Source: Triglochin maritima
Lineage: Eukaryota; Streptophyta; Magnoliopsida; Alismatales; Juncaginaceae
Assembly (NCBI GenBank): GCA_963682175.1
Contig: OY821793.1
Coordinates: forward strand, 28,975,493 to 29,039,492
Direction: 5' to 3'
Length of the DNA: 64,000 bases
Every line of letters begins with the position of its first letter. Within the stretch, counting starts at the first letter, position 1. The notes beneath the pieces are model-generated. The model saw only the letters and a program-made list of their open reading frames with translations. It did no database searches and had not been told where the DNA came from. The translations under genes were made by a program, and so were the position numbers. Positions 1-9,782 of this stretch are shown piece by piece.

Positions 1-150
1 CCTCGCCCTACATACATCTAAATCGGGCATTCTAAGAGGAGTTACCCATCCACTCCTCCTCACTATGTGCTCGCGTGCCCAAATATAGACCAAGGCTCAC
101 CTAAGGTCCACTCAGGCCATTGCTTGGGGCAAACGATGCGGCAGCTTCCA

Positions 151-258
151 CTTTGCCCGCGGGCAACACCCATGGACTTCCAAACGCGTTTTGGAAGCGA
201 ATGGGGTAGGCAACAACCGTGGGAACCCAAGCATGGGCACGAGCAACGTCCCAAGGAA
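151..258 (+). repeat. Subrepeat A within the monomer (about 108 bp)
   Basis: It begins CTTTGCCCGCGGGCAACAC. An imperfect dyad follows at 177-197 (CTTCCAAA arm, CGCG centre, TTTTGGAAG arm), then GGCAACAACCGTGGGAACC and a GGCACGAGCAACGTCCC tail. The order of these blocks is repeated in the next two segments, so the 911-bp monomer contains an older, shorter tandem repeat. An MluI-type ACGCGT lies at 184-189. The same segment is present in every monomer except the truncated unit at 4553. Confidence 0.8.
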
Positions 259-371
259 CTTTCCCCACGAGAAACCCCCATTCCCTTCCGGACGCGTTCG
301 GAAGTGCACGGGAAGGCAACAACCTTGGGCAACCGAGCACGTCGAAGAGCAAGGTCCACAGGCACCTTGGT
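259..371 (+). repeat. Subrepeat B within the monomer (about 113 bp)
   Basis: It begins CTTTCCCCACGAGAAACCCC and matches the start of subrepeat A. The dyad is at 285-304 (CTTCCG arm, ACGCGT centre, CGGAAG arm). GGCAACAACCTTGGGCAACC then aligns with the equivalent block of A, and AGAGCAAGGTCC aligns with the GAGCAACGTCC of A. The offset from A is 108 bp. In most units away from the left end the tail reads CAACGTCC rather than CAAGGTCC. Confidence 0.8.
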
Positions 372-484
372 CTTTGCCCACGAGCAACCTCCATTTCACC
401 TACAAGTGCGCTTTCACTTCCAAACGTGTTTTGGAAGCGAATGCCGCAGGCCACTGCCGCGAGCACAAACTAGGCCCTAGCGTG
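372..484 (+). repeat. Subrepeat C within the monomer (about 113 bp, more diverged)
   Basis: It begins CTTTGCCCACGAGCAACCTCC, the same opening as A and B. Relative to them it holds about 20 extra bases (CCTACAAGTGCGCTTTCA) before its dyad at 417-437. The dyad centre is ACGTGT rather than ACGCGT, one CpG transition away. The downstream GGCCACTGCCGCGAGCAC is only weakly related to the GGCAACAACC block of A and B. The right end of C is not sharp; I place it near the CTAGGCCCTAGCG box. Confidence 0.65.
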
Positions 485-507
485 GCGCTGACATGCCAAC
501 TATGACA

Positions 508-522
508 ACACTAGGCTAGTGT
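508..522. other. 15-bp hairpin box ACACTAGGCTAGTGT
   Basis: Two perfectly complementary 7-base arms (ACACTAG and CTAGTGT) flank a single G. It is present in nearly every monomer at the same place, about 508 bases into the unit. In the units starting at 61581 and 62491 the centre is C instead of G, which leaves the arms intact. A few units break the stem (for example near 16671, 20309, 31239, 57668 and 61229) without a visible compensating change. A structural role is possible but not shown. Confidence 0.7.
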
Positions 523-651
523 CCATCGCCCGACCGCCAAATCACTCCGAGATGGGTGTGCCTCGTAGATAACGCGGATGGATATGTGGGGTCCTAAGTT
601 CCATAAACCGTGGTTGGGCCGCCTAAAGACCACTTAGAAACTAGGTGTGGG

Positions 652-682
652 GCTGGCCACATGCCACGCGTGGAGCTGGCCA
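652..682. repeat. GCTGGCCA direct repeats flanking the CCACGCGTGG palindrome
   Basis: GCTGGCCA occurs at 652-659 and 675-682, and the perfect 10-bp palindrome CCACGCGTGG lies between them at 664-673. The cluster recurs in each monomer. Two common changes mark subfamilies: GCTGGCCCAAGG instead of GCTGGCCAAAGG (much of 30.5-55.1 kb) and GCGTAGAGCTGG instead of GCGTGGAGCTGG (about 34.1-45.1 kb). The latter shortens the palindrome. Confidence 0.75.
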
Positions 683-3641
683 AAGGCCACTCTGTCGCCA
701 CCCTGCTGGCCAACACCAAATCGGCTGCGCCTCGAGCATCCGACTTCCAAATCGAGCGTTCTAAATGCATTACGTAGACAATTCATCCCTCTATCTGCCC
801 CTAAAATTTCAGAGCAAACGCCCAAGTATTCGGGGTCGCGCCTCCTCCAAGAAGACGTAGCTCCCTACCAGCCACGCCCCCACATCATCAGCATTCTTCA
901 TCTCATCGCGCCTCGCCCTACATACATCTAAATCGGGCATTCTAAGAGGAGTTACCCATCCACTCCTCCTCACTATGTGCTCGCGTGCCCAAATATAGAC
1001 CAAGGCTCACCTAAGGTCCACTCAGGCCATTGCTTGGGGCAAACGATGCGGCAGCTTCCACTTTGCCCGCGGGCAACACCCATGGACTTCCAAACGCGTT
1101 TTGGAAGCGAATGGGGTAGGCAACAACCGTGGGAACCCAAGCATGGGCACGAGCAACGTCCCAAGGAACTTTCCCCACGAGAAACCCCCATTCCCTTCCG
1201 GACGCGTTCGGAAGTGCACGGGAAGGCAACAACCTTGGGCAACCGAGCACGTCGAAGAGCAAGGTCCACAGGCACCTTGGTCTTTGCCCACGAGCAACCT
1301 CCATTTCACCTACAAGTGCGCTTTCACTTCCAAACGTGTTTTGGAAGCGAATGCCGCAGGCCACTGCCGCGAGCACAAACTAGGCCCTAGCGTGGCGCTG
1401 ACATGCCAACTATGACAACACTAGGCTAGTGTCCATCGCCCGACCGCCAAATCACTCCGAGATGGGTGTGCCTCGTAGATAACGCGGATGGATATGTGGG
1501 GTCCTAAGTTCCATAAACCGTGGTTGGGCCGCCTAAAGACCACTTAGAAACTAGGTGTGGGGCTGGCCACATGCCACGCGTGGAGCTGGCCAAAGGCCAC
1601 TCTGTCGCCACCCTGCAGGCCAACACCAAATCGGCTGCGCCTCGAGCATCCGACTTCCAAATCGAGCGTTCTAAATGCATTACGTAGACAATTCATCCCT
1701 CTATCTGCCCCTAAAATTTCAGAGCAAACGCCCAAGTATTCGGGGTCGCGCCTCCTCCAAGAAGACGTAGCTCCCTACCAGCCACGCCCCCACATCATCA
1801 GCATTCTTCATCTCATCGCGCCTCGCCCTACATACATCTAAATCGGGCATTCTAAGAGGAGTTACCCATCCACTCCTCCTCACTATGTGCTCGCGTGCCC
1901 AAATATAGACCAAGGCTCACCTAAGGTCCACTCACGCCATTGCTTGGGACAAACGATGCGGCAGCTTCCACTTTGCCCGCGGGCAACACCCATGGACTTC
2001 CAAACGCGTTTTGGAAGCGAATGGGGTAGGCAACAACCGTGGGAACCCAAGCATGGGCACGAGCAACGTCCCAAGGAACTTTCCCCACGAGAAACCCCCA
2101 TTCCCTTCCGGACGCGTTCGGAAGTGCACGGGAAGGCAACAACCTTGGGCAACCGAGCACGTCGAAGAGCAAGGTCCACAGGCACCTTGGTCTTTGCCCA
2201 CGAGCAACCTCCATTTCACCTACAAGTGCGCTTTCACTTCCAAACGTGTTTTGGAAGCGAATGCCGCAGGCCACTGCCGCGAGCACAAACTAGGCCCTAG
2301 CGTGGCGCTGACATGCCAACTATGACAACACTAGGCTAGTGTCCATCGCCCGACCGCCAAATCACTCCGAGATGGGTGTGCCTCGTAGATAACGCGGATG
2401 GATATGTGGGGTCCTAAGTTCCATAAACCGTGGTTGGGCCGCCTAAAGACCACTTAGAAACTAGGTGTGGGGCTGGCCACATGCCACGCGTGGAGCTGGC
2501 CAAAGGGCACTCCGTCGCCACCCTGCAGGCCAACACCAAATCGGCTGCGTCTCGAGCATCCGACTTCCAAATCGAGCGTTCTAACTTGCATTACGTAGAC
2601 AATTTATCCCTCTATCTGCCCTTAAATTTCAGAGCAAACGCCCAAGTATTCGGGGTCGCGCCACCTCCAAGAAGACGTAGCTCCCTACCAGCCACGCCCC
2701 CACATCATCAGCATTCTTCATCTCATCGCGCCTCGCCCTACATACATCTAAATCGGGCATTCTAAGAGGAGTTACCCATCCACTCCTCCTCACTATGTGC
2801 TCGCGTGCCCAAATATAGACCAAGGCTCACCTAAGGTCCACTCAGGCCATTGCTTGGGACAAACGATGCGGCAGCTTCCACTTTGCCCGCGGGCAACACC
2901 CATGGACTTCCAAACGCGTTTTTGAAGCGAATGGGGTAGGCAACAACCGTGGGAACCCAAGCATGGGCACGAGCAACGTCCCAAGGAACTTTCCCCACGA
3001 GAAACCCCCATTCCCTTCCGGACGCGTTCGGAAGTGCACGGGAAGGCAACAACCTTGGGCAACCGAGCACGTCGAAGAGCAAGGTCCACAGGCACCTTGG
3101 TCTTTGCCCACGAGCAACCTCCATTTCACCTACAAGTGCGCTTTCACTTCCAAACGTGTTTTGGAAGCGAATGCCGCAGGCCACTGCCGCGAGCACAAAC
3201 TAGGCCCTAGCGTGGCGCTGACATGCCAACTATGACAACACTAGGCTAGTGTCCATCGCCCGACCGCCAAATCACTCCGAGATGGGTGTGCCTCGTAGAT
3301 AACGCGGATGGATATGTGGGGTCCTAAGTTCCATAAACCGTGGTTGGGCCGCCTAAAGACCACTTAGAAACTAGGTGTGGGGCTGGCCACATGCCACGCG
3401 TGGAGCTGGCCAAAGGCCACTCCGTCGCCACCCTGTAGGCCAACACCAAATCGGCTTATCCTCGAGCATCCGACCTCCAAATCGAGCTTTCTAACTTGCA
3501 TTACGTAGAAACTTCATCCCTCTATCTGCCCCTACAACTTCAGAGCAAACGACCAAGTATTCGGGGTCGCGCCTCCTCCAAGAAGACGTAGCTCCCTACC
3601 AGCCACGCCCCCACATCATCAGCATTCTTCATCTCATCGCG

Positions 3642-4552
3642 CCTCGCCCTACATACATCTAAATCGGGCATTCTAAGAGGAGTTACCCATCCACTCCTCC
3701 TCACTATGTGCTCGGGTGCCCAAATATAGACTAAGGCTCACCTAAGGTCCACTCAGGCCATTGCTTGGGACAAACGATGCGGCAGCTTCCACTTTGCCCG
3801 CGGGCAACACCCATGGACGTCCAAACGCGTTTTCGAAGCGAATGGGTTAGGCAACAACCGTGGGAACCCAAGCAAGGGTACGAGCAACGTCCCAAAGAAC
3901 TTTCCTCACGAGAAACCCCCATTCCCTTCCGGACGCGTTCGGAAGTGCACTGGAAGGCAACAACCTTGGGCAACCGAGCACGTCGAAGAGCAACGTCCAC
4001 AGGCATCTTGGTCTTTGCCCACGAGCAACCTCCATTTCACCTACAAGTGCGCTTTCACTTCCAAACGTGTTTTGGAAGCGAATGCCGCAGGCCACTGCCG
4101 CGAGCACAAACTAGGCCCTAGCGTGGCGCTGACATGCCAACTATGACAACACTAGGCTAGTGTCCATCGCCCGACCGCCAAATCACTCCGAGATCGGTGC
4201 GCCTCGTAGATAACGCGGATGGATATGTGGGGTCCTAAGTTCCATAAACCGTGGTTGGGCCGCCTAAAGACCACTTAGAAACTAGGTGTGGGGCTGGCCA
4301 CATGCCACGCGTGGAGCTGGCCAAAGGGCACTCCGTCGCCACCCTGCAGGCCAACACCAAATCGGCTGCCTCTCGCGCATCCGACCTCCAAATCGAGCGT
4401 TCTAACTTGCATTACGTAGACAATTTATCCCTCTATCTGCCCCTAAACTTTCAGAGTAAATGACCAAGTATTCGGGGTCGCGCCTCCTCCAAGAAGATGT
4501 AGCTCCCTACCAGCCATGCCCCCACATCATCAGCATTCTTCATCTCATCGCG
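3642..4552 (+). repeat. Satellite unit 5
   Basis: This 911-bp unit marks the switch from the left-end variant set to the common one (GCTCGGGTGCCC, ATATAGACTA, CAACGTCC). Private changes include CATGGACGTCCAAACG near 3815 and CAAGCAAGGGTACGAGC near 3870. The unit is otherwise complete. Confidence 0.9.
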
Positions 4553-5228
4553 CCTCGCCCTACATACATCTAAATCGGGCATTCTAAGAGGAGTTACCCA
4601 TCCACTTGACGCGTTCGGAAGTGCACGGGAAGGCAACAACCTTGGGCAACCGAGCACGTCGAAGAGCAACGTCCACAGGCACCTTGGTCTTTGCCCACGA
4701 GCAACCTCCATTTCACCTACAAGTGCGCTTTCACTTCCAAACGTGTTTTGGAAGCGAATGCCGCAGGCCACTGCCGCGAGCACACACTACGCCCTAGCGT
4801 GGCGCTGACACGCCAACTATGACAACACTAGGCTAGTGTCCATCGCCCGACCGCCAAATCACTCCGAGATGGGTGCGCCTCGTAGATAACGCGGATGGAT
4901 ATGTGGAGTCCTAAGTTCCATAAACCGTGGTTGGGCCGCCTAAAGACCACTTAGAAACTAGGTGTGGGGCTGGCCACATGCCACGCGTGGAGCTGGCCAA
5001 AGGCCACTCCGTCGCCACCCTGCAGGCCAACACCAAATCGGCTGCGCCTCGAGCATCCGACCTCCAAATCGAGCGTTCTAACTTGCATCACGTAGACCAT
5101 TCATCCCTCTATCTGACCCTAAAATTTCAGAGCAAACGCCCAAGTATTCGGGGTCGCGCCTTCTCCAAGAAGACGCAGCTCCCTACCAGCCACGCCCCCA
5201 CATCATCAGCATTCTTCATCTCATCGCG
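4553..5228 (+). repeat. Truncated satellite unit 6 (676 bp)
   Basis: The unit runs normally to TCCACT at 4606 and then jumps to GACGCGTTCGG at 4608. By comparison with unit 5 this removes the stretch equivalent to 3696-3931 (236 bp), with one extra T at 4607, for a net loss of 235 bp. Subrepeat A and the first part of B are gone. The junction has no long homology, so end-joining after a break fits better than unequal exchange between subrepeats. The remainder is intact and belongs to a variant with CTGACACGCC, TGCATCACGTAG and GACGCAGCTCC. Confidence 0.92.
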
Positions 5229-8200
5229 CCTCGCCCTACATACATCTAAATCGGGCATTCTAAGAGGAGTTACCCATCCAATCCTCCTCACTATGTGCTC
5301 GGGTGCCCGAATATAGACTAAGGCTCACCTAAGGTCCACTCAGGCCATTGCTTGGGACAAAAGATGCGGCAGCTTCCACTTTGTCCGCGGGCAACACCCA
5401 TGGACTTCCAAACGCGTTTTGGAAGCGAATGGGGTAGGCAACAACCGTGGGAACCCAAGCATGGGCACGAGCAACGTCCCAAAGAACTTTCCCCATGAGA
5501 AACCCCCATTCCCTTCCGGACGCGTTCGGAAGTGCACTGGAAGGCAACAACCATGGGCAACCGAGCACGTCGAAGAGCAACGTCCACAGGCACCTTGGTC
5601 TCTGCCCACGAGCAACCCCCATTTCACCTACAAGTGCGCTTTCACTTCCAAACGTGTTTTGGAAGCGAATGTCGCAGGCCACTGCCGCGAGAACACACTA
5701 GGCCCTAGCGTGGCGCTGACACGCCAACTATGACAACACTAGGCTAGTGTCCATCGCCCGACCGCCAAATCACTCTGAGATGGGTGCGCCTCGTAGATAA
5801 CGCGGATGGATATGTGGGGTCCTAAGTTCCATAAACCGTGGTTGGGCCGCCTAAAGACCACTTAGAAACTACGTGTGGGGCTGGCCACATGCCACGCGTG
5901 GAGCTGGCCAAAGGCCACTCCGTCGCCACCCTGCAGGCCAACACCAAATCGGCTGCGGCTCGAGCATCCGACCTCCAAATCGAGCCTTCTAACTTGCATC
6001 ACGTAGACCATTCCTCCCTCTATCTGACCCTAAAATTTCAGAGCAAACGCCCAAGTATTCGAGGTCGCGCCTCCTCCAAGAAGACGCAGCTCCCTACCAG
6101 CCACGCCCCCACATCATCAGCATTCTTCATCTCATCGCGCCTCGCCCTACATACATCTAAATCGGGCATTCTAAGAGGAGTTACCCATCCACTCCTCCTC
6201 ACTATGTGCTCGGGTGCCCGAATATAGACTAAGGCTCACCTAAGGTCCACTCAGGCCATTGCTTGGGACAAAAGATGCGGCAGCTTCCACTTTGCCCGCG
6301 GGCAACACCCATGGACTTCCAAACGCGTTTTGGAAGCGAATGGGGTAGGCAACAACCGTGGGAACCCAAGCATGGGCACGAGCAACGTCCCAAAGAACTT
6401 TCCCCACGAGAAACCCCCATTCCCTTCCGGACGCGTTCGGAAGTGCACTGGAAGGCAACAACCTTGGGCAACCGAGCACGTCGAAGAGCAACGTCCACAG
6501 GCACCTTGGTCTCTGCCCACGAGCAACCCCCATTTCACCTACAAGTGCGCTTTCACTTCCAAACGTGTTTTGGAAGCGAATGCCGCAGGCCACTGCCGCG
6601 AGCACAAACTAGGCCCTAGCGTGGCGCTGACATGCCAACTATGACAACACTAGGCTAGTGTCCATCGCCCGACCGCCAAATCACACCGAGATGGGTGCGC
6701 CTCGTAGATAACGCGGATGGATATGTGGGGTCCTAAGTTCCATAAACCGTGGTTGGGCCGCCTAAAGACCACTTAGAAACTAGGTGTGGGGCTGGCCACA
6801 TGCCACGCGTGGAGCTGGCCAAAGGCCACTCTGTCGCCACCCTGCAGGCCAACACCAAATCGGCTGCGCCTCGAGCATCCGACCTCCAAATCGAGCGTTC
6901 TAACTTGCATTACGTAGACAATTCATCCCTCTATCTGCCCCTCAAATTTCAAAGCAAACGCCCAAGTATTCTGTGTCGCGCCTCCTCCAAGAAGACGTAG
7001 CTCCCTACCAGCCACGCCCCCACATCATCAGCATTCTTCATCTCATCGCGCCTCGCCCTACATACATCTAAATCGGGCATTCTAAGAGGAGTTACCCATC
7101 CACTCCTCCTCACTATGTGCTCGCGTGCCCAAATATAGACCAAGGCTCACCTAAGGTCCACTCAGGCCATTGCTTGGGACAAACGATGCGGCAGCTTCCA
7201 CTTTGCCCGCGGGCAACACCCATGGACTTCCAAACGCGTTTTGGAAGCGAATGGGGTAGGCAACAACCGTGGGAACCCAAGCATGGGCACGAGCAACGTC
7301 CCAAGGAACTTTCCCCACGAGAAACCCCCATTCCATTCCGGACGCGTTCGGAAGTGCAATGGAAGGAAACAACCTTGGGCAACCGAGCACGTCGAAGAGC
7401 AACGTCCACAGGCACCTTGGTCTTTGCCCACGAGCAACCCCCATCTCACCAACAAGTGGGCTTTCACTTCCAAACGTGTTTTGGAAGCGAATGCCGCAGG
7501 CCACTGCCGCGAGCACACACTAGGCCCTAGCGTGGCGCTGACATGCCAACTATGACAACACTAGGCTAGTGTCCATCGCCCGACCGCCAAATCACTCCGA
7601 GATGGGTGTGCCTCGTAGATTACGCGGATGGATATGTGGGGTCCTAAGTTCCATAAACCGTGGTTGGGCCGCCTAAAGACCACTTAGAAACTAGGTGTGG
7701 GTCTGGCCACATGCCACGCGTGGAGCTGGCCAAAGGCCACTCTGTCGCCACCCTACAGGCCAACACCAAATCGGTTGCGCCTCGAGCATCCGACCTTCAA
7801 ATCGAACGTTCTAACTTGAATTAGGTAGACAATTCATCCCTCTATCTGCCCCTAAAATTTCAGAGCAAACGCCCAAGTATTCGGTGTCGCGCCTCATCCA
7901 AGAAGACGTAGCTTCCTACCAGCCACGACCCCACATCATCAGCATTCTTCATCTCATCGCGCCTCGCCCTACATACATCTAAATCGGGCATTCTAAGAGG
8001 AGTTACCCATCCACTCCTCCTCACTATGTGCTCGGGTGCCCAAATATAGACTAAGGCTCACCTAAGGTCCACTCAGGCCATTGCTTGGGACAAACGATGC
8101 GGCAGCTTCCACTTTGCCCGCGGGCAACAGCCATGGACTTCCAAACGCGTTTTGGAAGCAAATGGGGTAGGCAACAACCGTGGGAACCCAAGCATGGGCA

Positions 8201-9782
8201 CGAGCAACGTCCCAAAGAACTTTCCCCACGAGAAACCCCCATTCCCTTCCGGACGCGTTCGGAAGTGAACGGGAAGGCAACAACCTTGGGCAACCGAGCA
8301 CGTCGAAGAGCAACGTCCACAGGCACCTTGGTCTTTGCCCACGAGCAACCTCCATTTCACCTACAAGTGCGCTTTCACTTCCAAACGTCTTTTCGAAGCG
8401 AATGTCGCAGGCCTCTGCCGCGAGCACAAACTAGGCCCTAACGTGGCGCTGACATGCCAACTATGACAACACTAGGCTAGTGTCCATCGCCCGACCGCCA
8501 AATCACTCCGAGATGGGTGCGCCTCGTAGATAACGCGGATGGATATGTGGGGTCCTAAGTTCCATAAACCGTGGTTGGGCCGCCTAAAGACCACTTAGAA
8601 ACTAGGTGTGGGGCTGGCCACATGCCACGCGTGGAGCTGGCCAAAGGCCACTCCGTCGCCACCCTGCAGGCCAACACCAAATCGGCTGCGCCTCGAGCAT
8701 CCAACCTCCAAATCGAGCGTTCTAACTTGCATTACGTAGACAATTCATCCCTCTATCTGCCCCTAAAATTTCAGAGAAACGCCCAAGTATTCGGGGTCGC
8801 GCCTCCTCCAAGAAGACGTAGCTCCCTACCTGCCACGCCCCCACATCATCAGCATTCTTCATCTCATCGTGCCTCGCCCTACATACATCTAAATCGGGCA
8901 TTCTAAGAGGAGTTACCCATCCACTCCTCCTCACTATGTGCTCGGGTGCCCAAATATAGACTAAGGCTCACCTAAGGTCCACTCAGGCCATTGCTTGGGA
9001 CAAACGATGCGGCAGCTTCCACTTTGCCCGCGGGCAACACCCATGGACTTCCAAACGCGTTTTGGAAGCGAATGGGGTAGGCAACAACCGTGGGAACCCA
9101 AGCATGGCCACGAGCAACGTCCCAAAGAACTTTCCCCACGAGAAACCCCCATTCCCTTCCGGACGCGTTCGGAAGTGCACCGGAAGGCAACAACCTTGGG
9201 CAACCGAGCACTTCGAAGAGCAACGTCCACAGGCACCTTGGTCTTTGCCCACGAGCAACCTCCATTTCACCTACAAGTGCGCTTTCACTTCCAAACGTGT
9301 TTTCGAAGCGAATGTCGCAGGCCACTGCCGCGAGCACAAACTAGGCCCTAACGTGGCGCTGACATGCCAACTATGACAACACTAGGCTAGTGTCCATCGC
9401 CCGACCGCCAAATCACTCCGAGATGGGTGCGCCTCGTAGATAACGCGGATGGATATGTGGGGTCCTAAGTTCCATAAACCGTTGTTGGGCCGCCTAAGGA
9501 CCACTTAGAAACTAGGTGTGGGGCTGGCCACATGCCACGCGTGGAGCTGGCCAAAGGCCACTCCGTCGCCACCCTGCACGCCAACACCAAATCGGCTGCG
9601 CCTCGAGCATCCGACCTTTAAATCGAGCGTTCTAACTTGCATTACGTAGACAATTCATCCCTCTATCGGACCCTAAAATTTCAGAGCAAACGCCCAAGTA
9701 TTCGGGGTCGCGCCTCCTCCAAGAAGACGTAGCTCCCTACCAGCCACGCCCCCACATCATCAGCATTCTTCATCTCATCGCG
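5229..9782 (+). repeat. Satellite block, units 7-11
   Basis: Units start at 5229, 6140, 7051, 7962 and 8872. Unit 7 continues the TGCATCACGTAG/CTGACACGCC variant of unit 6. Unit 9 returns to the left-end markers (GCTCGCGTGCCC, ATATAGACC), so variants are interleaved rather than strictly graded. Unit 10 is 910 bp, with one A or C lost in CAGAGAAACGCCC near 8777. Units 10 and 11 share TTTTCGAAGCGAATGTCGC and CCCTAACGTGG. Confidence 0.88.

Larger units (their letters stand above)
1..910 (+). repeat. Reference monomer (unit 1), 910 bp
   Basis: This unit is used here to describe monomer architecture. In order it holds a pyrimidine-rich leader with a TATA-like AAATATAGAC (about 90-99), three related subrepeats (151-484), a hairpin-forming box (508-522), a middle segment with no visible internal repeat (523-650), a GCTGGCCA/palindrome/GCTGGCCA cluster (652-682), and a lower-GC stretch around 765-830. 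It is one base shorter than most units because it reads CTAAATGCAT where most read CTAACTTGCAT near 763. It differs from unit 2 at only one base that I can see (T at 707, A at 1617), so the pair is a very recent duplication. Confidence 0.95.
1..3641 (+). repeat. Satellite block, units 1-4
   Basis: Units start at 1, 911, 1821 and 2731. They share GCTCGCGTGCCC followed by ATATAGACC, AAGGAACTTTCC and CAAGGTCCACAGG, which set them apart from unit 5 onward. Units 1 to 3 are 910 bp. Units 1 and 2 lose a base near 763/1673, and unit 3 has a separate one-base loss in its CCCTTAAATTTC tract near 2621. The stretch 1-1024 equals 911-1934 with one visible mismatch (707/1617). Confidence 0.9.

Noticed and set aside
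88..99. TATA-like AAATATAGAC as a promoter
   Set aside because: An isolated AT-rich motif without other core elements or a plausible transcript; not enough to call a promoter.
297..312. CENP-B box-like TTCGGAAGTGCACGGG
   Set aside because: Spacing between TTCG and CGGG is one base too long and the required A is T. Many units also replace the segment with TGCACTGGAAGG.
67..480. Recurrent open frame of about 118 to 137 codons on the + strand, with overlapping frames on both strands
   Set aside because: Several mutually overlapping frames are equally open in the same GC-rich, stop-poor segment. Changes between units fall on all codon positions and alter residues freely. Other units have stops, frameshifts or lost starts. 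No protein family is recognisable.
798..804. CCCTAAA, the plant telomere heptamer
   Set aside because: Only one copy per monomer and changed in many units (CCCTAATA, CTCTAAAA). No tandem telomeric run exists, so chance is enough.
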